Of a stretch of DNA of 64,000 bases, positions 13,000 to 25,700 are shown one piece after another. The stretch spans positions 19,495,904 to 19,559,903 of the forward strand of contig NC_058163.1 of the NCBI RefSeq assembly GCF_020080835.1, written 5' to 3'. This DNA comes from Cotesia glomerata. Its lineage: Eukaryota; Arthropoda; Insecta; Hymenoptera; Braconidae. The notes below the pieces were generated by a model. That model was not told the DNA's origin, made no database searches, and saw only the letters and a program-made list of their open reading frames with translations. Both the position numbers and the translations under genes were made by a program. The first letter of the stretch is position 1. Every line of letters starts with the position of its first letter.

Positions 13000-15900
13000 A
13001 AGAAATTGCTTCAAATTCATTTTCATTATTATTATTATTTTTACTTTAATAAACAATACATATTACTGATTCCATTAAAATTTTAACGAAAATTGATTTC
13101 AATTTGATGTATAATTTTCAAATACTAATTACTTTAATATTAATTAAATTTATAAATCAAAACGTCAAAATGGTCACCAAAATAATTGTTATGATCGATA
13201 ACAATACATTTTTTAGTACTTAACTTTCCTAAAAATTTTTATTGTCTTCTGAAACATAAAATTTTCCGATACTTTTAAGTTCATTATAACATTATTACTT
13301 GTTACTAATTAGAAACTATATTTATTATTTTAGACGTCAATCTATTAATCTAGATAAAAAAAAAAAAAAATTAAGAATGACTCTTAAAAAAAAAAAAATG
13401 AAACTAATTTTAGCTGTTACTTTGCCTTCGGTGAATACCTTATCTCTTCGTATCCGTAATGGAACACTTGTAAGATAGCTCAGATGTCTCTCATTTTCAA
13501 TAAAAGTCTCAATCTACTTCCAAAAATCAATTATAATTTATTCTTTACAGCATTTTTGCCTATATAATTGTAAAAACTATTTTGGTACAAATAATTACAA
13601 ATAAAAATATAATTTAATTCACTGAAATAATATGCTACTTCTATAAGTAATGATAAAACTCGTAAATTACTACAGAATTGTTTATTTAATTATTCTTAAA
13701 ACCATTTGATCAGTCGTTTACAAAAGTCTACATTTGATCATAGAAAATTCCATATATGACCTGATGTGAAAATTAACCATATCAGGCCTGATATCGTCGT
13801 ATATGCTCATATATATTTTTTCTACCAAAAGTAATATTGGAAATCTCAAATAGAGGCCACATGATCGCTGAACTATCTTCTTACAACAGAGTTAAGATTA
13901 AGCTATTGATTTCTAAAATAAAAATCCTTTTTTTTACTCTTCTAAGAAGCTTATCTAATATTAGTTTCTATTTCATCAACTACTAAATCATTTTTTAATT
14001 AACTCGACATATTAATTGATGTACACATTTCTAGAAAAAATTAAAACAAATTTGCTTAATTTTATTACATAGTCTGTTATGGCCACATGTGACAAATTAA
14101 GTCATATAATCCCATATCAGGGCATATTTGCATCTAAAAAACTGAAAAATTTTGGGCAATTACCATTTTAATCATAGCTAAAAGCCATTTATGATGAAGT
14201 TTGTTATTTCTTGCAATTAAGTTTCTTAAATGCGAAGATTAAAATAACGAGTTTACTTTTAAGTGATTTATTAAGTCACTCATACCTATTTAAAAAATAA
14301 TATTAAGAGACTTCTAATTAAAACTAATTACAATCAGCAAGTATAAATCAGTTACCGCTAAAAATAGTGCACATTAAATTATCTATTAATTATCATAACT
14401 TGTATTGTACTCGACATATAATACTAATGCACTATTTTGTCTTTATATTTAACATGAAGTTGAATCATCATCAAGTCGTTCCTTCACATGATACCTCCAT
14501 ACAAAAATACTACAACACACACGCTCACCTTCTGAATAATAAATGCAATAAGTCTATTCATCTCTTGGCGACTAACACATCGATAAAATCATTTTCTCAG
14601 TACTGTCATGCGGAGAAACTTGATAAGATAGCTCTTTACACATACACATCTCTTTTAAACTCATCCTATATCCAGCTCAACACACTGAATTTTACCCAAT
14701 AAAAAAATCACACAAATAAAAAATAAAACGATGAAAAAAGTAAAATATTACACATTATATCCATATCCTACGAAAGTTATTCTTCAGGAAGAAAATTATA
14801 AAAGTACGTCATGGAATTCTCTCTTAACTTCCCCTTCTTCTCAGATTATCTCGAATAAATTTGCACGATAAGTCAATGCCTCAAGGTTGTCAATGATCAT
14901 ACACATGTGTCATTAATCAGTTCAAGTAAATGTAACATATATACATGAACGAAAAAAAAAAAAAAAAAAAAAAAAAACATATTTATATATTTAGCTAAAA
15001 TATATATGTAGCTCATATCGTACCCACCTGTTTAACTTCTTTCCGTCTCCAAAGAGTTTTATCTCTTTTGTCCATTTCTAATGAAAAGGAATACTTTTAT
15101 ATACATTTACATACTAACATACATACCTTACTTTCAGACAATAACAATAATGGTCGCGAGTTTGACGAAAATATGAATTATTCCGATTGTTTCCATATGC
15201 CTTGCGCAGATGACGTTATATGCCATGCTTTATAACTTGTCACTAAATAATGAGATCTTGTTAAATAGATGGATGTAAAGGTTCAGTACATACGTTTACA
15301 TATACATGTATCACTCATTACTTATACACCAACAATAGCTCGACTCGGATAGCATCGTCAACCGGAAGTTAAGCTACCTGTCTCCCACGTCTGACGCAGC
15401 CTCCGAAAGCAACTCTAAACTCTACAATGAATCCCACACGCGCCTTACCTGTCTTAAAAAAGAGAAAAAAAGACCAGACGGCTCGTTTACACGTCGATCT
15501 TTTACATATATGTCTTTACATTTTTATATACTCTCGAGATAGTCAATGTACCTGTATATGTTTGCATTGTTACTGACTATACATTGACATTCGTATACAT
15601 TTTAGTTAAAATACACAAAAAAGACAATCAAACCCCAGAAACACAATAAAATGTTATTTTTTTATGGTCTTCATGTTTTTTCAAAAGATGTGTCTCCCTC
15701 ATCCTAATCTGGAAAGAAATGGACGCGACTGAATTATTAATGAGGAGCAAACGTTAACATTTTTGAAATATATATATATATTTTCTCAGACAAAATACTT
15801 TTTCAATTCTCAGTTATTTTAGAATAAATAAACAATTAAAATGAAAATATATTCAAGCATGTTTAATTGATAGAAGATGAAATAGTTTTTAAAGTAAGAT

Positions 15901-18514
15901 AATGGCTTACGTTTTTTATTTGATGTTATATGTTATAAAATCTAATATTTTATTTTATTATATTTAAATAAAACGAGTTATACATATACATCCACACGTG
16001 GAACGATATATAGATATAAATATAACATAATGCACCCCATGTTCCGTAGTTCATTGATGAGCATATAATAGGTCAGAGGACAGGCTAAGGTGCTATTCTA
16101 ACCATATAGGGATCTGGGGACAGGTATATTTACACGACTGTCAAACATCTGCTTTCATATACACGCCAGATAATGTCCATTGTCAGTTTTTAAAATATTT
16201 AACAGAAGTAGAAATAGTTGTACATCGCTCAGATAATTTTATTATGTAGGTTACATACTTTTACATAATAACTATCGTTTAACTATAGATCGATTGGTTA
16301 TGGTCTTTTTATTGATACCTTTTTTCTTTATCTTCTAACGTATTCGATAAATTATTGCTAAATTTTTTAATGTTTATTAATTAATAATAATATATTAAAT
16401 TAACATTAATTGATTGTTTATGTGCATTTGAGCAAGTAAAGATTTTTAATTAGACATTAAATTAGTTCGATTTATTTTTCAAAATTATAATTTAATTTTG
16501 ATTCAATAGAATATCTAAAATTTTTCGATTATAGAAGCATAAATTTAGAAAATCTAAAGAAATTATCAAAATTTTATTTGTATTCTGAAACTGTGATGAA
16601 AATAATATTTGGATCAGAAAAAGGATTTTTTATACTTGGATCGTATTTTTGAAGGTTTTCAGTTACTTCATTATAAAAAAGAGAAAGCTTCATTGAAAAG
16701 CAAAAAATTATTTATTTGAAGAACCGTGTTCGCAATTTTATTAAAATTCTTCTTGTTTGCATAAAATTACTGAAAAAGTAAAAATTTTCAGAGGCTTTTT
16801 TTAATATAGAACAATTTCACAAAATTTTCAAACAATTGGTAAAAATTACCCCGTGAAAATAATATTATTTATGGTGAAATAATGACCCATATATTTTAGA
16901 AAAGTCAAAACTTTTAATTGTAATTCTCACACTCATACAATGAGAAAAAAAATACTTTTATTAAGAAAATTGTCTTGATACAAGAATTTATGTTCTTGAA
17001 AATTTTCAAGAATATATATTCTCAGCTCAAGAAATTGTTAAATTGATTGAAATAATTTTTACTTAATTTAAATAAAGCTATTCTTTTGTTTATCTATTAT
17101 CCAAAGATAAGTATTGACGTTCTTCTTTTCAGAAATTAATAATTAATAATAATAGAATATTTGATCGTCAGCGAGTTTCTTGAACCAAGAAATTGTTAAT
17201 TGAGTAAAAGTATTTTTTTTTCTCAGTGTATTATTAAAGAAATTCTTAAACCAAGAACATAATTTTGAAAAATTTTAATATCTTCAATCAAGTAGAAAAA
17301 TTATTAAATTGAATGAAATTTACTTCAATCGAGAATAATTTCTTAGATTAAAAATTTTTCCACTTGATTCAAATTTATCAAGCTCTTCGAAATGATATTC
17401 TTGGCTCTAGAATTTTTCTCTTAAGGCAAATTAATTTTTTATCACTGTACAAATTAAAATTATGATAAACTAAATTTAATACGACCCAAGTTTTAATTTA
17501 ATCATTAAAAATATATGAAGAAAAATTTAAAAATAAGTGTTTAATTTTCATGAAATAAATATAACATCAAAAAATTAAAAATAATTACGAGACATTCGTA
17601 CACAGTACCAACTCACATTTGACGAGTTTTTTTTTTTGTTTTTTTTTTTTTTTTTTTTAATAATAAATATAACAAATAATGTAAGCCCATGGTAATAGAG
17701 GAGAGAGAGCATATCCTGCGGAACTTATTAAAAGCAGGTAGCAGATACAAACATATATACGTTGACATGGGAGTCGCGACGACGACGAATAAGTGAAGTT
17801 ACACGTCCAATCGTCGTCAGTGATACTATAACGGATAACCTACATTGGAACGTGTAGAGTGATACACCCACAAGTGGCCCCGTGAGAGAGTATAGATATA
17901 ATACCTATTGGTCTGTTTCGTATGCAACCTTCGTAAAGTCGTTCTTCCGCGTGTCGCGCTCTCATATACACACACAAATGTATATACATAGATACTCAGA
18001 TGTAACGTGTAACCACAGAGCATTCATTAGTGTAGAGCATTCATACAGAGACAAATACATATAAGTAAGTAGATGTATGCAAATAATAGTGAGTCGATTG
18101 AAGCATGCGTGTGCATGTACTTACTCTTTATGTTTATACGTGTATTATGTATATATCAATGCGAGACCAAAATCCATAAGTGGGTCAATCCATTTGACCG
18201 CAAAGTCACGATCACGTTGATGTTGAAAAACCTACTTTTATTTATTTATTTTTTTGTTCAACAATAAGCCAAAAATTATTTTAAGATAAATCATTTCAAG
18301 TAAAACATCTTCAGAAAAATTAAATATATAATATGAGATTTAACGAGAGGATAAAAGCTTATCTTTATAAGAAATCTCTTGAGCTCGAGGTTTATTTTTA
18401 TTATCAGAGTGAATTTCGTTGAGCTGAAAAAATAAGATGAAAAAGAATAAATATGGAACATTATTGTAGTTTTTGGACCTAATGTTGATGGTTGATTACA
18501 TATATAAATGTGTG

Positions 18515-18595
<81 letters not shown>

Positions 18596-20999
18596 ATAAC
18601 CGGATGGACCAATGTTATATGACATCATTGATCAAACATGGGTGAGGACAAGTACGAGTTGAAGCAAATAAAAACGATCTAATCGCTAAGTTACTTTATC
18701 AGTAACGTTCTCACTTCTCGAGTAGAGCTTATTATTGACACTACAGCATCACGGCTCAACTGACGACGTGTTGTGCTGCTCTGACTCATGTCGAAGTCAG
18801 GTTGATCGATTTTTTTAATTTTAATGAAAAAGTTAATAAAAAAAAAAAAATAAAAAATAAATAACAGAATAAAATAAAATACAAATATTATTTTAATATG
18901 TCCAAGATATGTTATTATTTTTTGCAAGTCAGGTTGAAAGATAATTGCCGGATAATTTATAAGTGTTGTTTGAGCGTGTGTATGTTACACATATATTATT
19001 ATATGTATGTATTATAAGTAGAGAAATATCGAGAGTGTACATCAGTAGTAAGGACAAAGCTGTAGACTTATTATCGCTTAAGCATAATGTCTTTAACAAA
19101 CATTAACGATCAGGCATGTGTCGTGGACAATTTTCCGTCTTAATTTTCAGAGCACGAGGACAAAATGATAACGTTAGTAGCTATCGATAGCACAACTTGT
19201 GTCTAAATGTTAATTGTTAGTTTGTTTATTTTTTTTTTTTTTATATTTATGCACAATCGGAAATTTAACGCTAAAAATTGTTTTCTTAAAAATTTATTCA
19301 CTGTTGTCTCCGAACATTTGAATTTTTTAATTAGAATAATTAACTCGCGAATCATGAAATTTTAACAATTGGATGGAGAGCGGGAAATTTTTTCGTATTT
19401 TTTGACGAAACACTTTTTTTCGAATAAGATATACATTCATATTTCTTCAAAGAGACTCTTAACCAATCATGAGATAATTGAAATCAAGGATAGCATTTAT
19501 ATATTATTACAATCCAAGTATAATTTTTTAAAATACTACTCCAAAGATTAGTTTTATAGTTTTTAAATAATGTATTTTTGTACTTAATGTACAGAGCTTG
19601 CCAAAATTCAATTTTGGATTCATTTTTGTGGTTTCATTTTTTTCTTAAACCTGGTTACGTTTTGAACAGAAAAACTACTATTGAAGATGAAAATCTAAAA
19701 TTAAAAAAAAAATAAATTATTTGTAATTAAAAAGCATTGTCGAATAAAAAATTGGATTTATTGATTGTAGATATTATATTTTTTAATTAAATGACAATGG
19801 TTATCTATCAAAGATACAAAAATTTTAGCTCAAAAATATAAACCAAAAAAATAATATTTTAAATCGAGACGGTTTTCTTAAAACTGATTTTTTTCATTTA
19901 AAATTATTCTTTTTTAATCAAATTATGGTTTTTTGTTTTTTCTGTTAGTCGAGAGACATTTCGGATGTTTTTAAATAGAATATAAATTTTGAGATCATAT
20001 TGATTCGAATCATCATTACTCATTTTTATAAAAATATAAACCATTAACACAATAACGCGTACAGGCATTGAACGGATGTTTCATCACCAAAAGATACTTA
20101 CGTTAACTTACTTGGAGATAGGTTCGTTAGAGTTTGTACATCATTAGTTCAATGCATTTAGTTGTAATTTATTTTTCATTATAAAGAAAAAAATAGAATT
20201 CTTCAAAAAGATAAGACGTAAGTGTGTAAAGATGAGACTTTTACAATTGATAATATCATAATGACACTCATTTTTATGACCTGAAAAAAAAATAACTCTA
20301 CGCACTTCGAGTTACAATTTCTAATGCATGAGCACATTATCGTCTAACACATCATTGGTCAGTGGAAAAGATATTACACATGACACACAACTTCCAAAAA
20401 AAAATTCTCGGAAATAGCTCGTTTACGTTAACGATCTTCAATTATAATTATCAATCATTAAAAAAGTTTTTGTATCAATGTTTTATGTTGAGTTCGATTT
20501 GAGTTTACAAATATTTTTTTTTCTACCGTGTATATATTTATAAATGGCTATTAAAAATGATAAATTCTTTTCTATGGATCTTTTAAAACAAATATTTTGT
20601 CTGTTGATTATTAACTCCACTGTGTATAATCTATTTCTTAATGAATTCTCTTAAAGTAAATAATTACGTGAAAAAAGACTTAGTGACTCAATACGAACAA
20701 TGATTGGAACTAATTCTCGGTAAATGTTCACTGATTGCCGGAATATTTTTCACACTAATTTTAAAAGAACTAGAAGACAAAATCTCGTTTTAACTTTTGT
20801 CCTAAATCCGTTTTTACTAATTATACAAAATTTAGTAATAATAAAAAAAATCCTTACTTTCTAAGAAATATTTTTCGGGAATTTTTTTTAATAAAAAATG
20901 TACTCTCACAAAATATTTTTACATTAAATTAAAGTCAAAATATTATATTATAAAGAGTTTGATCACTCAACATTAAATTGGACTTTTTAGCAAAACAAT
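13000..20999. other. gene-poor DNA with scattered GC-richer islands
   Basis: No protein-coding gene supported. Simple sequence includes a poly(A) run at about 14950-14977, a poly(T) run near 17640-17660 and a (TA)n tract at about 18519-18592. Islands with more balanced composition lie at about 14800-14930, 15150-15520, 16020-16190, 17690-18120 and 19000-19200; these are candidate regulatory elements of the downstream zinc-finger gene. The stretch 16930-17450 is a patchwork of TTCTTGA / TCAAGAA-type motifs typical of a degraded repeat. The 111-codon frame at 14367-14702 has no recognisable features. Confidence 0.5.
18519..18592. repeat. (TA)n microsatellite
   Basis: An uninterrupted alternating TA run of about 70 bp. 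Confidence 0.95.
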
Positions 21000-21001
21000 A
21001 G

Positions 21002-21122
21002 TATTACACTACAAAGGCCGAAAGTTGAATTTTCGGCCCTCGCGTCATTATGCCGAGGCGAAACCTCGGACATAATGACGCGCAATAACGATATTTCAAC
21101 TTTTGGGCCGTGTAGTGTATAC
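21002..21122. mobile_element. palindromic element sharing termini with the double-palindrome family
   Basis: The ends TATTACACTAC / GTAGTGTATAC enclose arms GGCCGAAAGTTG and CAACTTTTGGGCC, an inner pair CGTCATTATG / CATAATGACG, and a centre CCGAGGCGAAACCTCGG. Ends and centre resemble those of the elements at 10.12 and 21.90 kb, but the arms are different. A sequence just downstream (TTCTTCATAGCCGGTCGAAAGTACG) recurs inverted near 21870-21900, so a larger element of about 0.9 kb may be present. Confidence 0.6.
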
Positions 21123-21901
21123 GATTTTTCTTCATAGCCGGTCGAAAGTACGTTATTAATTTTACTTTTTTTATAATTTTTTTTTTTTTTTTATAATTTT
21201 TTTTTTTTTAATCAATTACACAATTAATTTTTTTCTTAAAAAATGAATGAGCGTTATGAGGCGTGCACTTTTGGATTTTCCAAATTTTTTTCTCAATGTA
21301 ATAAATTAGTTTCATTTTATCAAAGATGTATTCATTTTCATTAGTTTAACAAATTATATTAGTTATTATAAAATTTATTAAACAAAACATATTATAAGCT
21401 AAAAACTCTTATTGCGTTTTTTTATCGTTTTCATTTTCAATTGAATGATAACAATTTTTAATAATACTTCCATAAAAAACACAGTTTTCAAATTTGATAT
21501 TCGAGCAATTAAAAATTGTATCTCCACTAAATATACAGTTTTGATCATTCATAATTTGATTATTCAAATTTAAATTTGTAGATAAGCATTCTGACGATAG
21601 TTTATTGGTAGGAGTATTGAATTGACTTTAATAGTACTTTGATATTAAATTAACAGACGACAAAACAACATTGATAATTATTTTTAAAGTTAGAAGTAGC
21701 AACAGAAATGACAGCGGTTAACAATTTGTTATAGCAACAGAATAAATAGTCCCTAGTTACGAGTGTAATTACGCATGAGAAATTCTTTCCTCCCGCTGTT
21801 ACAGAGGGCACGCGTGTAATTATCACAGGGAGTAAATGTTAAACTTTCATTCCTGCTAGTAGGGACGAAAGTACGTACTTTTGACCGAGGTATGAAGAAA
21901 T

Positions 21902-22120
21902 TAGTATATTACACATCTAGGGCAGTAAAATAAGAAATGTCTCAGATCACATGTAATGTCTGAGGCGAAGCCGAGGTCAATAAACATGTGATCTGAGGCT
22001 TTCTTATTTACTGCCCGTGGTGTGTATACTATTTTTCTCCTCGACGGAGGCGGAAAGCGGCATTTTCGTTTAGCGCAGCGGAATGAAAGTTGACGCTTTC
22101 CGCCCGGAGGTGAGAAAAAA
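21902..22120. mobile_element. double-palindrome element, copy 2
   Basis: Matches copy 1 at 10.12 kb almost base for base: first hairpin with TAGTATATTACACATC ends and GAGGCGAAGCCGAGG centre, then the second hairpin with CGGAGGCGGAAAGCG arms. Small differences occur in the loops (GGGAGAAAAA in copy 1, GGAATGAAAG here). The conservation of both hairpins together suggests they move as one unit. Confidence 0.75.
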
Positions 22121-22198
22121 TTATTTCCACTTTTATTTTTCTACCATTCTTCTTCATATATAGAAAAGAACAATTTTTGAAACAAAACTTCAGTTTAT

Positions 22199-22732
22199 GA
22201 AATCCGAACAAAAACAGTTTCACTGTAAAAAAATCGCGCCAAATCCACGTTCATAAGACTATTAAGAAAAAAAAATTTGTTTTTTTCTTTACAAAAATAT
22301 ATAAAATAAAAAAATTAAAAAATCCAAGTAACCGATATGATTACTTATGATTTTCGGAAATTAAAAAAAATTTTGTTATAAATTTAAAAATTAAGAAAAA
22401 AATTTTGGAACGTATTTAGTGTGCGCGGTTGCAAAATATTTTACTTTTAATGAAATTCGTAAAATCTATTCACTAGGACTTTAAAAAAATTGAAATACAC
22501 AATGACGCACACCAAGTACGTTCCAAAATTTTTTTCTTAATTCTTAAATTTATAACAAAATTTTTTTTAATTTCCGAAAATCATAAGTAATCATATCGGT
22601 TACTTGGATTTTTTAATTTTTTTATTTTATATATTTTTGTAAAGAAAAAAACAAATTTTTTTTTCTTAATAGTCTTATGAACGTGGATTTGGTGCGATTT
22701 TTTTACAGTGAAACTGTTTTTGTTCGGATTTT
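22199..22732. mobile_element. 534 bp near-perfect fold-back element
   Basis: It begins AAATCCGAACAAAAACAG and ends with the inverse. The arms of about 215-220 bp match almost without error (for example ATCCAAGTAACCGATATGAT and its inverse about 270 bp away). The loop of roughly 100 bp contains no gene. The few differences between arms imply recent insertion or arm-to-arm gene conversion. Confidence 0.85.
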
Positions 22733-22739
22733 AATATTT

Positions 22740-25700
22740 TTTGTAATTATAATGAAAATTTACAATTGATAACAACTTAAATCTCGTGTTGACTGTATTT
22801 TTTACTGCAAACTATCCCCTTGAAGCTACAGTTTATGTAGATGTAATTCTAGTGCACCCTGGCGGCCGTAAATGTAAGCTGTGAATTACTTTTTTTAACT
22901 GTAGTTGCATATCTATAGGAGGATTACTATGCATTCTCGAATTATTTAGTCTGTGGCAGATCACTTTGCCCATCGAAAAAAAGTCAGGATCGAAATTTTT
23001 GCGTTGCTGTAGTTTGTGCTGATTAAATTTAATAATTTCAAGTAGATTAATTGTTATAAGTTAATATAATTAATTAATAACAGTCAAATAAAGTATGAAT
23101 TACTGTTATAATATACAATTTAGGAAAAAAAAGTACTGTAGAATTAAATAAAATTTTGCAACCTCAAAATACCGTTCTGCTTACAGTAAACACAGTCGGT
23201 AGTCTGGCGCTCCGTTTACAGCAGATTTGAACGGAACTTGGCGCCAGATTCTACCGAATCTGTGGATAAGGCACAAAGTTATTCAAACAAGCAAAAACAA
23301 GAAAATGTATTTTTAATTGACATGAAAATATTGCAGATCAAAAGACTAAATTTTGGTAAGAAAGGTTTTTTTTAACCAAGAGAAAAACATTTTTCTGTGT
23401 GTATTAATGACCTCAATAAATTTCTTATCCCCAGTATCCAAAAGACGCACACAATAACAGAGTTTTATGCAAATTCAAAAGTTTAGAAATGAATAAATTT
23501 ACCGAAAGTAAAGAAGCTACTTATGAAGAAAATATACATAGACGTTTCTAAATTGAACTAACCTAAATCTTTGAATGTCAAATTCACATATATCATGACT
23601 AATGTCTTACAAAACCCTGAAGTCTCTTTGTGTGGTCCAGCATCTGCTGGATGCTCCAAGTCCTACCCGATTCAAACAATAGACTTATCTTTCTTTAAAA
23701 TAAATGTATATTCCAAAATATCCGAAATATAAATGAGTAATAAAGGGATTAACATCGGTCATTCTACTACAAATTTAAGGATCTGTGAAAAAATAAGGAA
23801 TGAAGTGGATAATAATAGAACTGGATTTTGTCCGCACATAGACCTTCTAATAGGTACTTAAAAATCAATTTCCCTTGCAATAGATACTTTTCACAGATAA
23901 AATGAAAAATTTTACACTTCAAATTGAATAATAACAAAAATAGCTTCAAGGTTACATTCGTAGTTGAAGCTTTTCACTAACTAGTTAAAGAAAAATAAGA
24001 TAAAGCTCGTCTAAAAGCCATTAAAAGAAGAAAAAATCATTTCTCTCATATTTAAGTATCTTAAAGTTAAACGTTTACTATATGCTGTGCATCTCAAGTG
24101 GACAATTATTAACGGAACAGAAAATAATACAGGGACTTCCGGATTAAACAACCGAGCCGTTGAAAGTCAAAACTGCCCTGTAATTCCAGGCTAAAATTTT
24201 TTCCTCTCTTGGGTCTCTGTAGGCTCCTTCTAATGACGGGAAACAGTCATAAAGGATTTATGTATGATGATATATATTTATACTCCCTACACTAGACTAT
24301 GCCAGCGAATGGACCCACCGGTCCATCTGCAGACTTCAGGTCAGTATTATCAAATTAATATGCAGGCTACTTTATCGCTATTCTTTTTTTCAGAGTAACT
24401 TCTTTAATTTTACCTTCAGGTAAACAGAATTAACATAAGTATCAAAGCAACCGTTTTATGCGTGATGGCACACGTGATTCACTATAATAATGAATATATA
24501 TTTTATATAAGTAATCTCAATGCATCATGTCCTTTTTGGTTCTTACAGTCCGGCTGAAGCTGACTTTTGCGAGATCTTTTGTGCTTTGCTCGTAAATTTA
24601 TGACAGTAATTTTTCATCTCAAGTTCAACATTTAGAGATTTTAAAGTTTATAATTTTGTTGTAATTACATTTAAGTTATTTACAAATAGTTAGAAAAATA
24701 TTATTAATAGTGTGGTTAATGTGTTGAAGCGCCACACTTAATACCTGAGTGACGTACGAAGTAATTACATAATTTTAAAATATCTACGTTTCTATTATAT
24801 CCGTAATTGCTGAAACTACTTAAGACCCACATCCTCTTTCGTCGTGTCAAAATTAGGGGATAGAAATGGAGTGTCGTTTAAATATGCGCTTGATAATTAT
24901 CTTTCAATAATTAGAAATCCGGAAAGGTGACAAACTTCTTCTTTTGCATTGTGAAAAATTTTAAGGCGTTACATTGAATAGAAGTAAAATACAATCGGAT
25001 TAGTTTTCATGAACGAAAAAAAAATTTTTTTCAAATACTATACCCAATGCAAATTTCAATCTTGAATTTATTTTTTAAGAATTTATATCTTTAAAATTTT
25101 TTATTTTTTTTATTTTATTTGAAATTTTATAATTTTAAGTACTTCGAAAATTTTTGGTTCTACGTCATTTTAGTCTTCTCGTTGAAAAAATAATTTTTTT
25201 TTGTTTACATAAATTTTCTTGATTTCAAAACATTTCTGTTAGATTAGAAATTGTTAATTTCTTTGAAATAATTATCTTGATTCAAAATTGATTCCGTTGA
25301 ATTGAATTAATTTTATTTTCATCTATACTGGGTAGAAATTTACTTGAAACAAAAAAGTTATTATTTCGACAAATTACATTACTCTTTTTTCGATATTTTT
25401 TTGAATCAAGAAAATTTGAACTTTAACCAAAAATTTTTTTTTGCAGAATGTATCTTTTACACATAATTTCAGAAAGTGCGGTTCCAAAATTTGTTGAAAT
25501 TTAATCATTGAATTATTGGTCTCAATATATTATGTGAGAGCGAAAACTGTTCAATTACATTTTTATCGATGAACGATGATGAAAAAAAAGTTAAATTTTA
25601 AATAAATATAACATATATATAAAATAAAATATTTATCTCTCTAGTTAAAAGTATTTTTACTGATATATAAGAGAGTAAAATACGTAATAAAATAAGTCTT

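Noticed and set aside
14367..14702. 111-codon plus-strand frame
   Set aside because: AT-rich codons, no recognisable motif and no neighbouring exons.
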